A stretch of 21,884 nt of DNA from assembly GCA_015501585.1 (NCBI GenBank), contig JADNRY010000911.1, forward strand, positions 1 through 21,884, written 5' to 3'. Under the pieces are notes generated by a model that was not told where the DNA came from, ran no database searches, and worked only from the letters and a program-made list of their open reading frames with translations. Source of the stretch: Rhodocollybia butyracea. Its lineage: Eukaryota > Basidiomycota > Agaricomycetes > Agaricales > Omphalotaceae. The position numbers and the translations under genes are program-made. This document shows positions 10,357-20,480 of the stretch, in pieces; position 1 is the first letter of the stretch, and the number at the start of each line of letters is the position of its first letter.

Positions 10357-11567
10357 TGAGGTTGGGACTTCCCATGGGGCTGGGAATTCCCAGTGTGAAT
10401 TTTGTCACACCAAAATTTTCTTCATTTAGCAATTTTTAAAATTACCATATTTGGACATTTTTAAATTACTATAAATGGATTTATGTTTTCTTATAAAGTT
10501 AGACACTTTTGAACAATTACGGGCAGACTGGGCCTCAGGCCTCTATACTAATGTACCCTGGTATAATAGGTACATTTTGAATACTCAGGAGTGACTTCTA
10601 CTCCCCTGGAAGAGTGGGTAATAATTGATATCTGCATATCTATACATAAATTTCGCTTTTTTGACTATTAAATCATTTTAAGGGGAAGCTGCAGAAGGGA
10701 TTCTGTACAAGCTTGAGGAATGGTGTCCCAGGACATGATACAGGATATATATGAAATAATATCCTCATTATATGATGTTCAAGATATGATGATAAGTTTG
10801 ACACAAGTATCAGATACTTAAGAACCCAGGACTACTGGTACATAAAGATAAGAGAAGGGGATGTCAAGTAAAGGTTCTGGTACTGATCTATATGATACTA
10901 GGATGCTATATGCTAAGATAGACAGTCTCCTCTGTCCTACACCTCCCTCAATTAATGATTTAATAGTCAAAAAAGCGAAATGTATATACAAATAAACAGT
11001 TATAAGCTATTATCTACCCTCACAGAGCAGTATAGGCCACTCCTGAGTACTTAAAATGTACCTATTATACCAGGGTACATTAGTATAGAAGCCTGAGGCC
11101 CAGTCTGCCCTGGATACTATGATACTTATCCTCTAATTTTGAAAAAATGGCTGTTTTTGATGGGAAAGTTTAAAGATCAATAAAGACTGATCTCCCAGGG
11201 GCCATCTAAATATATGTGAGAGCCAGAAAGGGTAGACAACATATAAGGGCATCAAGGGATGAAAAGGATCAGCCTTATCCATGCCAATCTGCATGTTATA
11301 TCAAGCAATCTTTAGACTCAACTCATCCACTGCAAAAGTTGTCATTTCCCAATTAAGAAATAACAACAGCTTTGATCCTATTGAAATAAAATTGCTTAAT
11401 ATAGTAATTTTTCAAAAGTGTCTAACTTTATAAGAAAACAGAAATCCATTTATAGTAATTTAAAAATGTCCAAATATGGTAATTTTAAAAATTGCTAAAT
11501 GAAGAAAATTTTGGTGTGACAAAAGTCACACTGGGAATTCCCAGCCCCATGGGAAGTCCCAACCTCA
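10357..11567. mobile_element. Outer long-terminal-inverted-repeat element
   Basis: Arms at 10357-10520 and 11404-11567 are inverted copies of 164 bp with three mismatches by eye (about 98% identity), beginning TGAGGTTGGGACTTCCCATG. No transposase frame lies between them. About 590 bp of the interior is taken up by the second inverted-repeat element starting directly at the inner edge of the left arm, so the outer element alone would be about 620 bp. Flanks (ATG on the left, TGG on the right) show no clear target duplication, so superfamily is not assigned. It sits just behind the gag relic. Confidence 0.75.
10521..11110. mobile_element. Inner inverted-repeat element nested in the outer one
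   Basis: GGGCAGACTGGGCCTCAGGC at 10521 is matched in inverted form at the right end (11110). The first 73 bp (10521-10593 against 11038-11110) differ at three positions. A second inverted block (10652-10677 against 10954-10980) is identical over about 26 bp, so the arms are roughly 160 bp with weaker pairing in between. There is no coding frame. Flanks (ATTAC and TGGAT) do not show a target duplication. It is most simply a non-autonomous foldback-like element inserted into the outer one. Confidence 0.75.
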
Positions 11568-12235
11568 TGGAAAGTCCCATCCTATGGGATTACCCTTGGG
11601 ACTTTCTGACTTGTTAGTCTGGGAAATGGCACAAAAGTGCTGGCTAATTTGTCCTGCGGCCAAGTTGCCTGAAGTGATCTTTCTCGTGAGTGTTTTTTAC
11701 CCAGGTAGTTCTCAAGGGCCTGATTTTTTTCCCAGATCTTCCCATTGTCACCACCCCCAATGGAGAGCGCCCCACCAGGGAAAACAGTAAACCCCTCTAC
11801 TTCTGCGGCTGCAAGTCCCACCCAAAAGACGGAGCCTGGGCTCAGGCGGAAGGCCGGGGCTCACTGGTCTGGTTAAACCAGGCCTCCATGTTTCAAACTT
11901 TGGAGACCGGGATGAACACCTTGAAAGACACCCGGGTAGCAGGAGCTTTGGACATATGTAATGGGAGGGAGTGGCTTGAAAAAAGTACCTTTCCTTACCA
12001 TACCTGACTCTTCAATTTGTTTTGCACCCTTCGCAAATTATATTAACTCCTGGTTACTCTGCACTTGATCCACTACCAATTTTCTGTTGAAAAACTTTTA
12101 CTAGGGTAAGAATCAAGAAATGTATGACAAATTTTTGCCATTTTTTGGTGTGTCAAGTCACATCCCGTGTTGCCGTTGTTACAGCAATGAGCTTTGTTCT
12201 TTCTTCATTCCTTTCCGTACTCTCATTCAACCGCC
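11568..12235. other. Upstream region of the RTC4-like gene; one weak ORF
   Basis: A 105-codon plus-strand frame (11690-12007) contains GERPTRENSKPLYFCGCKSHPKDG and further text that looks somewhat protein-like, preceded by a pyrimidine-rich acceptor-like TTTTTTTCCCAG (ends about 11735). It is not recognised and may be a fragment of another decayed gene. The last 60 bases before 12236 are CT-rich, as in fungal promoters, and the ATG there has a CCGCC context. Confidence 0.3.
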
Positions 12236-12275
12236 ATGCCACTGAACCTCAAGCACAAGATCAGGTCCTCAGCAC
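12236..12275 (+). pseudogene. 5' fragment of the RTC4-like gene, cut off by the copia element
   Basis: ATG at 12236 in the context CCGCCATGCC opens a short basic start (MPLNLKHKIRSSA) that stops at the left edge of the copia element. If the element and one copy of its AGCAC duplication are removed, the frame runs on into 17376-17402 (KDAVLVVK) and meets a GT donor at 17403. This in-frame junction is the evidence that it is exon 1 of the gene on the other side of the insertion. Confidence 0.65.
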
Positions 12276-12673
12276 TGTTGAGAGGGGAGCTTCGTTACTG
12301 GGAGTTCCGCCCCCCGCCCTTTGATCTCAGGTCAGAAGGGATGTATTTCAATATAGGAAGGTTTACCCCCCAGGGGGTTCCGATGTTTCTCCATGTCTTA
12401 TTTTATTTATCCAGCCTATTCGTTCATCCGAGTGCCTTGTTCCTACTTGGCAGTTTCGAGTATCTTACTTATATACAGGATTAGTTATCCTTAGCCCTCA
12501 GACGTTTGTACACGTACACTTCTGAGGGTGAGTTACTTTATTTATATTTCTGTATTCACTTACTTATGCTGGTACTTGTAGCGCGTACTTATAAGTTCTA
12601 CAGGTACATATCTACTTCAATACGAGACGTTTGTACACGTACACTTCTGAGGCGCGTACTTATAAGTCCTACA
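12276..12673 (+). repeat. 5' LTR of the copia element
   Basis: The repeat runs from TGTTGAGAGG to TAAGTCCTACA. It has its own internal duplications: a 27-bp block at 12500-12526 recurs at 12625-12651, and a 22-bp block at 12581-12602 recurs at 12652-12673 with one mismatch, so the LTR's last 22 bp are a second copy of an internal segment. The AT-rich stretch near 12538-12550 could serve as promoter. Confidence 0.95.
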
Positions 12674-12685
12674 GGTTATGGGCCC
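12674..12685 (+). promoter_or_regulatory. Candidate primer binding site (half of initiator tRNA-Met)
   Basis: GGTTATGGGCCC begins directly after the 5' LTR. It is the complement of GGGCCCAUAACC, the anticodon arm of eukaryotic initiator tRNA-Met as I remember it, not of a tRNA 3' end. Priming by an internally cut initiator tRNA is known for Drosophila copia. The assignment rests on a 12-nt match and on position. Confidence 0.6.
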
Positions 12686-12742
12686 CGCCTATCACTGTTA
12701 AACATACGAAATATCATTTTTGAATAAACAACTCATTCTACG

Positions 12743-15700
12743 ATGGCCAGTAACGGAGCGATACCGCCCCCTTACCCGATATTCCTGAAGACCAGAAATT
12801 TGATGGAATCAGACTAGCCTGGGCGCCGATCGAGAGAAAAATCAAGATAGCATTGAAGGGACAGGGGCTTATCGGATACGTAGATGGTACCATTACTATC
12901 CCCCCCATCATCCCACAACCTCCGAATGCTACAGCTGTAACACCGACTCCAGTATATTCCACGAACCCATCTAGGGATGAATGGACGTTTCGAAATGACC
13001 GAGCGAGAGGAATGATAGAGGCGTATGTCCTGGACTTGCCGTCGCTTGTTCCTACCGTTGACAAGATGAATGCTTACGAGGTTTTCGAGGCATTGACGAA
13101 CGAGTTCGGGAAGTCGGATGAGATGAAGAAGATCTTGTCTAACCGACGCCTCAGAAACCACGTCTTCCGTGACCATGAACCCATCGATACCTTCTTCAAG
13201 ACGTTCAGAGAACTGAGGAGGGAAGCTATCGAAGGTGGAAATGATGTCTCAGATTTGATCTTCAAGGACGTGATCTTGGCAGCCTTTCCTACTCCATCTT
13301 TCGATACCATTATACAGAACATAACGGCAAATCCCACGTCCTATCTTACGTCGGCTTTGGTGATACAGCAAATATTCTTCCAGTACTCTCGAACCGAGAC
13401 TCGACCGGATGCGGCGGTATTGGGAAATAGGTTGCCACAAGCTAACGTTGCTCTTCAAAACAGAATCGAGCACCTCGAACGACAACTGGCTGCTGTGACT
13501 GTAGGTGGTTCAGTGAGGGGGAGCGGAAATGGCAAGAAGTGTACGAACCCCAACTGCTTGAGGGAGGGGCATATAGCGGAAGAATGCTTCAGGAGAGGCG
13601 GAGGTAAGGAAGGCCAGTATCCCCCGTGGTGGAAGGGGAAGAAGGATACGTCCCCTCCAGCCCCTGCTGCGAATTCCACAGTCTCCACGAACTCCTCCGT
13701 TTCAGTAGGGGAGCTGACGCAACACTATGCCGGATACAGTGCATCCATGGCTATATCGAATCCTGAAGAGGAAACCTTCGCTGACTCAGGAGCTTCAGAC
13801 CATTTCTTTAGGAAGAAATCAGACTTTCTTACCTATACGCCATGCTCGCGTCTGAGCAGATCCTCTGAAGCTTCAATGACTTTGAAGATAGTTGGCTATG
13901 GGAAAGCTCAGAAGTCTTTCATACACGAAGGAAAGATTATTGTAATTACCTTTGAGGAAGCTTTCCACTCCCCATCTGTGACTTCCGACCTAATCTCGAT
14001 CTCCAAGCTATGCGACAGAGGGATAAAGTTTTATTCCGACTCCGGAGATCACATCCTGACAGGCTACAGACATGGTGGCCTCTACGGTTTGCAGGAGAAG
14101 GAGGCGTCAGCGTTGGTAGTAAAGTCAAGAACTCTGGATAAGCCAGTAGATCTCGAGGGATGGCACCGACGCTTCGGTCATGCAGGCGTAACGAGGATTC
14201 GACTTGCGCTGGAGAAAGGCTTGCTGAACGGACTCAGAGTAATCGGAGATCCGAACATGAAACCACCTGAATGCGATCCCTGTCACATTGGTCAAGCTAA
14301 ACGCAGAGCCTTCGATGGGAAGACAGAACTGGAGAGAAGGATACTAGAGAGAATTCATATCGATCTCACTGGACCGATGCGTACTCGTGCTTTGGGAGGA
14401 TTCTTCTACTCTATGCCTATCGTGGACGGATGCTCGGCTATGACGAAGGACTTCTACTTGATGAACAAGGAGTCGTCGTCAACACTCGCGGCGTTGGAGA
14501 AGTACAAGGCTCTCGCTGAAAATGAGACCGGAGAGAAAGTATTGAACGTTCGGGTCGACGGTGGTAAAGAATTTAGCAGCGGTCCTTGGCTTAAGTGGGC
14601 GGAGGAACATGGGATAAAGCTTGAAGTTACTCCTGCATATTCGTCAGCGGCGAATGGTCTGGTAGAGAGAAAACATGGAGTTACCTTTGACCATGTACGT
14701 ACTATCCTCTACGAATCAGGCCTACCCCCTTTCCTTTGGACATACGCCTGCGCCTATATTGTCTATACGGAAAACCTACTTCCGGCCGCTAGAACAGGGT
14801 ATAAGATCCCGGCCGAGCTTTGGTACAAGAAGAAGATGGACGTTGCGCACCTACGTCCTTGGGGAGCTTACGCTTGGGGCACGATAGTCGATGGATCTCC
14901 TGGAAAGCTGGATCCGCGTGGGTTTGCGGGCCGTATGATAGGATATGGCGAGAGAGGTGTGTATTTGCTCTATCTGTCGTCAGGCCGTGTCGTGGCGAGT
15001 AGGGATGTGTCCTTTGACGAGAGGTTTCGAGCTGTTCTGCCCTCAGTTGCAGGGGAGAGGGGAGACGAGAGCGACGGAGAGGTTGAAGAAGAAACTCAAC
15101 ATCTCGACGATGTCAGGGCAACTGATGTCGGAGACAGCTCCGTGATTCCCGAGCCCGTGATCTCCGAAACCTCAAAGGTACCCGATCAAAACTTACAACT
15201 TCGCCGCTCCTCTCGAAATCGAACACCTTCAGCAATCGCGAAAGCTAGTTCAGAGTCCGAGACTAGGGAGAAAGAAGGCAGCAAGGCCAGACACGAATGG
15301 GCAACAGACACTCAAAGACCGAGGGCAAACTTCATAGCCCTTTCCGAACATCTACCTACCGAGGTCGATGATAAGTTCAACACTGCTCTCTCAGCAATCG
15401 GGCTCCCACCTGTTCCGAAGTCATATGCGAGGGCCATGGATAATCCGACTCGCTGGACCCCAGTGATACAGAAGGAGATTGAGAGAATGAAGGAGTTTGA
15501 AGTCTTTGGACCACTTCAAGACCCGCCACCGGGAGCGACAATTCTCAATCCGCTCTGGGTATTCGCTCATAAGCTCAATGGGTCGGGGGAGATTGTCGAC
15601 GAGAAGGCACGTTTGGTAGTAAATGGTGGTACCCAGGTAGAGGGGAAAGACTACTTTGAAGTCTTTGCTGCCGTTTTGCGCTTTGAGTCCCTTCGTATTC

Positions 15701-16967
15701 TTATTGCTGTCTGGATCACTCTGGGTTATTTTATTTGGCAGATAGACTTCGCCTCAGCATACCTCAATGCCGATATGGAAGAAGAGATGTATATTCGACC
15801 ACCCGAAGGCTTTGAAGGAAGAGGAACGGGGAAGGAAATGAGGATGAAGAAATCCTTGTACGGGTCTATGCAAGCAGGAAGGAACTGGTGGAAGCTTCTT
15901 GATGCGACGTACAAAGACCTAGGTTACCACCGATCCCAAGCCGACCAATGCGTTAGGACCAGGAAGTCAGGCATTGGGGAGACAATGACGGGCACGTATA
16001 CTGATGATACTCTTGGAGGTTCTTCATCGAAGGAGGAAATGGATCGAGCAAAGGAGGAGATTGGGAGCAGATATAGGATTAAGGAGACAGATACAGTCCA
16101 GTTTGCGCTAGGTATGCGATTGGTCCATGACAGAGAATCGGGAACGGCTACACTCTCGATGCCCGCGTATTGGGACCAGCTCTTCACGAGGTTCGGACTA
16201 CAGGACTTGAAACCGAAATCGACGCCTTATCCACCTGGTCTTAAACTCACCAAAGACCAGTCTCCCAAGACCGATGATGAATGTCACTTCATGAAGGACA
16301 AGCCATATGGAGAGCTACTAGGTGGAATACAGTTTGGCCAAGGAGCTTGCCGTCCAGATTTCGCGTTCGAAACGAATGATTTAGCTCAATTCTCTCAGGA
16401 TCCTGGACAAGCTCATTGGAATGGTCTCATTCATCTCTGTCGATATATCATCGGGTCCAAGGAACGTGGTATTGTATTCAGGAAGTCGGATACGGGTCTT
16501 ACTCCCAAGACATACTGCGACGCGAATCACGCTGCATGCACGGATACTCGGCGGTCGGTTACGGGGGTTCTGACTATGCTCGCTGGAGGTCGAAACGACA
16601 GGACGTCGTTGCGCTTTCTACCACCGAATCGGAGTATATTGCTTATGGGAAGGGCGCTCAACAAGCGAAGTGGGTACACAACTTCATGTCCGAGATTGGT
16701 TATCCTTCCCCCCTTCCCTCTCAGCTCTTTGCCGATAATAAAGGCGCTATCGCGATCTCAGAGAATCCGAAGTTTCATCAGCAAGTCAAGCATATCGATA
16801 TTTGTTTCCATTTCCTTCGAGACTTGGTTGAGGCTGGAGAAATCAAGATCGACTATGTCCCTTCTGAGGACAATCTGGCCGACATTCTTACGAAGCCTTT
16901 GGGGACTACGCTTCATCGTCGCATAGTTGGTCTGTTGGGGATGAGTGATGGCGATGGGCGAAACTAG
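12743..16967 (+). CDS. gag-pol: Copia Gag-Pol polyprotein, frameshifted at both ends
   Basis: The main open frame runs from ATG 12853 to 16926 (1357 aa). Residues from 12853: zinc knuckle of the form C-x4-C-x4-H-x4-C near 229; protease DSGAS near 314; integrase zinc-binding region starting WHRRFGH at 437 with CDPC further on; integrase catalytic D504, D569 and E605 (D..D-35-E); reverse transcriptase QIDFASAYLN with D965 and a YTDD box with D1051-D1052. YTDD replaces the usual YVDD. Two breaks are visible. The likely start, ATG 12743, is in another frame and joins the main frame only with a one-base change around the C5 run at 12767-12771. Near 16584-16590 the frame shifts, and RNase H continues in a second frame (WRSKRQDVVALSTTESEYIA, then the ADNKGAI and HIDICFHF motifs) to TAG at 16965-16967. 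Confidence 0.9.
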
Positions 16968-16972
16968 GGGAG
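16961..16972 (+). promoter_or_regulatory. Polypurine tract before the 3' LTR
   Basis: AAACTAGGGGAG lies directly before the 3' LTR, where the plus-strand DNA primer is made. It is purine-rich apart from CT, and it overlaps the TAG stop of the RNase H frame (16965-16967). Confidence 0.6.
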
Positions 16973-17370
16973 TGTCGAGAGGGGAGCTTCGTTACTGGGA
17001 GTTCCGCCCCCCGCCCTTTGATCTCAGGTCAGAAGGGATGTATTTCAATATAGGAAGGTTTACCCCCCAGGGGGTTCCGATGTTTCTCCATGTCTTATTT
17101 TATTTATCCAGCCTATTCGTTCATCCGAGTGCCTTGTTCCTACTTGGCAGTTTCGAGTATCTTACTTATATACAGGATTAGTTATCCTTAGCCCTCAGAC
17201 GTTTGTACACGTACACTTCTGAGGGTGAGTTACTTTATTTATATTTCTGTATTCACTTACTTATGCTGGTACTTGTAGCGCGTACTTATAAGTTCTACAG
17301 GTACATATCTACTTCAATACGAGACGTTTGTACACGTACACTTCTGAGGCGCGTACTTATAAGTCCTACA
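16973..17370 (+). repeat. 3' LTR of the copia element
   Basis: Same 398-bp length as the 5' LTR and identical by eye except C at 16976, where the 5' copy has T. It starts TGTCGAGAGG and ends CCTACA, followed by the AGCAC duplication. Confidence 0.95.
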
Positions 17371-17375
17371 AGCAC

Positions 17376-19832
17376 ACAAGGATGCTGTGCTTGTGGTGAA
17401 AGGTAAACGCAACTCCTTATTTTCTGCTTCCAAAAGCCAACCTGTTTCCTAGCATCAAAGACTAAATTAGGCAAGCAAGTGCAAGAGAAGAAGAAGAAGA
17501 AACACAAACTGATACCCAAACCCACAGGCAAAATTGGTTGAGCTGGCCTTCAACTTGTCAACGCCATGGGGTTGGGCGAGAATCACGCCCAGTACTACTG
17601 ACTAAGAGTGAGTTGTTGTAAATTTCTAGCAACCATCACCCCTCCCTCCCTTACCTGTCCGCTTGTTTTTAGTGTATTGCCATCAGCCTAGCAGAGCAAT
17701 ACCTTGATTTTGAAAAGACCTTCGCTCAACAGAATGCCATTTGACTCACGAAGACCATCCTGGAGGTGAATTCCCATTCATTGCCAAGTAACGACACCAC
17801 TAAGTCCACCATACACCAGGCTGCCAAAGCTTATTCGTTCTTTGAGAAATATGAACATGGATGGGACTTGGGAGATAATTTGTATGCACATGGCAAACGC
17901 GGTTCCCCAGCTCAGGAAATCTAAAAAAGAAGAATGCGCAGCCCAAAGAATGGACCGCAAGCGGATACTGGAGAAGGACCATGACAAGGCTGGCGGCGCC
18001 GTGGCCTTAGCCAACTTTGAGTCAGAGGATGAACACCCTCGAAGAAAAGCCCCAATTAGCAAGGAAGTCAATGAGAGCAAGGATGAAGAGGGGGAGGTGA
18101 GCAGGGGATGGACACAAGGCCAAGGCGGTAAAGAAGCCAACAAAAGAGACAAGCCCCAAGTAAGCCCCCTTCCGCAGGGGCATGGCTTATTTGCTGATTT
18201 ACCACGGCTCAGGTCTTCAAAGTCAGTGGCATTTTGCAATGCACTTACTTTCTAATCCTCCTTAGCAGATGCCTAGAACTTTGCTTCCAAGTAAATCTTT
18301 TGAGGTGCATTCTGTTTGTTCTCCTAGTTGAAGCCCCTTACAACCACCTACAGACGCCAAAACCAAAGTGACTTCTGGTTAAGAAGCCCAGGGTAAGTCC
18401 AGTCCAGGTAGCCACAACCTCTGAGCCTGACCCGCACCTCCTTTCTAGAGGTCTACTTTGACAAGAAAACCAAAGGAAGCCCCTGTTGCAATAAAGGTAG
18501 GCCTACCCTACCTTACTGTTCACAAGGATTGGTTTTGATTGCTGTGTGTAGGTCATGCCTTTCAAGGCTCCCAAGGTTTTGGCAACCGGTTTTACAAGTT
18601 AGAGACGCCCCGCTGACCTTGGAACCCCTCTTCCAGAAAACCTCAAGACCTTCCCGAACCACTGGAGAACAGGCAAGGATGGCCATGGTAAGTTGCTATG
18701 AGTTACCTCCCATGCCCTTCATTTAGATTTCTTGGAAAGCTTGCTCACTTGGACCAGGAGGATGAAGACAAAGGAGGATCTAGTGACGCATATGTCCAAA
18801 GCAATGACGACGAGACCCTGGTGGTAAGCCACCGCCTTTTATTGCCAGATCCACTAATTGTGACCCCTGCTTAGAAGAAGCCCCTGCAAGGCAAATCTAC
18901 TTTTCCGGTCTCTGAAATAACCTCTAGCCTGAGGATCCGGTCTCTTCCTCCCATTCCTCAAGCCCCATCTGACTCCAGCTCTGAGAGCAACGATGAGAGG
19001 ATTGTTTCTTGGGTAAGCCACAGTTTGTCTTTAAACAGGATCTTTCTTCTGAGCCTTGCTTAGCCCAGTGCCTTTCAAGTCTGTGGGTGGTGTGATGACC
19101 CAGTCCCAGAAGATGTTCCTCATGCGGTCTCTAAGCTGGCAATAGAGCACAATGGTTACATCCGGAAGGATGGCTTCTACGCCATTTGTGCCAGGAGGAT
19201 GGACATCTCCCTTTGTGGGATGATTCGGAAGCTGTCCAAGGACAATCCTTACAGCTACACCAACCACATTATGAACACAGAATGGTACGACATGGCCATG
19301 AACCCCAACTTTGAAGGCATCCCATTGCAGATCCTGGGGATGAAGGAGGCCCTTTCCAGTACCTCTTCAAAGAGTTTGGGCCCACTGTCAACAATGTCGA
19401 CCAAAAATTTTGCAGATCCCTTTGCCCAAGCCGGCTTTGCCTCCAAATATCTTGGCACTGGATAGTTAGTATTTTCAGTTACTCTCAGCAGATGCTACTA
19501 AGTATGAAATGCAGTTTGGAACCTTATGGACTTCGGAAGTACTCATTCGTATGTTTCCGGGAAAAACTCTAGACAAGAAGACCACTGAGCCATTCAATCA
19601 CACTCAGGTCCATCAGTTCATCCTTGCCCCCTTCCTGCTGGCCAAGCTTGCTCAGGAAGACATTGGTGTTTCCTTGGACTACACCTGGCCCATTCTTCGC
19701 AACAGCACTCGCTTTGGAGAATATCAATATCCAGATGAAGACCTTCCCTGGCCCCTGGCGATAAGTTCCTCCAGAAATGTCATATGCCTAACAATCACCA
19801 CTACTACCATCACTGTTCAGCATATCCTCTAG
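17376..19832 (+). pseudogene. Decayed, intron-rich gene with an RTC4-like C-terminus
   Basis: Rest of the gene begun at 12236. Exons I can trace: to 17402, 17453-17607, 17673-17765, 17820-18096, several short ones between about 18200 and 19018, then from 19064. The exon at 19064 encodes a cysteine pair CGWCDDPVPE, followed by ICARRMDISLC. A later block reads TLDKKTTEPFNH, then QFILAPFLLAKLAQEDIGVSLDY and FGEYQYPDED. From memory this pattern matches the RTC4-like domain (restriction of telomere capping protein 4, C-terminal), often expanded in basidiomycetes; I could not test it. Damage: TGA at 17539, 17599 and 17742, TAG at 18600, a shift near 17922, and two one-base shifts around 19345-19410. 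Lys-rich middle exons suggest a charged linker. Its role is unknown. It was decaying before or alongside the copia insertion in exon 1. Confidence 0.5.
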
Positions 19833-20480
19833 AGACACAGCCAATGGCACTGCTAACCTAGAGGACTTTCTGGCTTGCCTCCAATACTCACCACTTCTAG
19901 TTCTATTCCCTCATCAAGAAGAGTTGTTCTTTCAAGTTCATGGGTCTTGCAAGAAAATCGCCTTTATCTACTTCAGTCTTTAACAAGGTATGTTCCCTGC
20001 AGTCCTTTTCTAAGTCTAAGACACTCATGGTGTCTAATGTCCCAAGGTAACTGGTCTTGCTCCCTATAACAATCCAACAACTCTGAAAAGCAAGCACAAA
20101 AATTAGTTTGTACATGCCCTTTTTCTAACATTATTTGGGTATTGATATGTAGGTATGCAAAAGGTGCTATAAAACAACCTAACAAAAACACTACCGCACC
20201 TAACCAGACTATCGATATGTAAGGGAGCAAGGGCGGGTTGTCAGAGATTCCCCAAGGGAAAGTCTTGTTATATCGGATGTATGTGTGCGACTGCTCCAGG
20301 TTCAAGACTGTAGTGCTAACGTGGGTAACTAAGCTTAGACAACTCTTAGAACTAAGTTGAGAGAAGCCTAGTTGGGTGTACAAGTGTATGAGGGAACCAG
20401 GTGTATATGTCCAAATCAATTAACCAGAACCAAAACCAAATACAACGAAACTAAGATTCTCATAGGCAAACTCTGGCACT
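19833..20480. other. No gene seen
   Basis: Stop codons are frequent in all frames apart from short open stretches. One minus-strand frame (20419-19973, 148 codons) is open but gives no recognisable protein and has no supporting splice sites. A faint continuation of the RTC4-like gene may extend to about 19990. Confidence 0.35.

Larger units (their letters stand above)
12276..17370 (+). mobile_element. Young Ty1/copia LTR retrotransposon (5095 bp)
   Basis: Two 398-bp direct repeats start TG and end CA and enclose a Gag-Pol frame in the order Gag, protease, integrase, reverse transcriptase, RNase H, the copia order. The element is flanked by AGCAC on both sides (12271-12275 and 17371-17375), a 5-bp target duplication. 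The LTRs differ at one base (T at 12279, C at 16976), pointing to a recent insertion. It carries at least two frame breaks in its coding region, so this copy is probably not autonomous. It interrupts exon 1 of the RTC4-like gene. Confidence 0.95.

Noticed and set aside
12738..13176. Minus-strand frames opposite the copia Gag
   Set aside because: They are shadows of the well-supported plus-strand polyprotein and have no family resemblance.
16945..17181. Open frame spanning the end of the copia element and its 3' LTR
   Set aside because: The same translated text occurs in the 5' LTR; it is a chance frame in non-coding LTR sequence.
17842..18255. 137-codon open frame as a separate small gene
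   Set aside because: It begins inside an exon of the RTC4-like relic and becomes the relic's own frame only after the shift near 17922; it runs past the splice donor at 18097.
20295..20320. GGTTCAAGACT as a tRNA B-box
   Set aside because: No matching A-box, acceptor stem or anticodon arm could be found around it; I saw no tRNA or rRNA gene in the window.
19973..20419. 148-codon minus-strand frame
   Set aside because: No recognisable protein, no splice support, and composition similar to the surrounding non-coding DNA.
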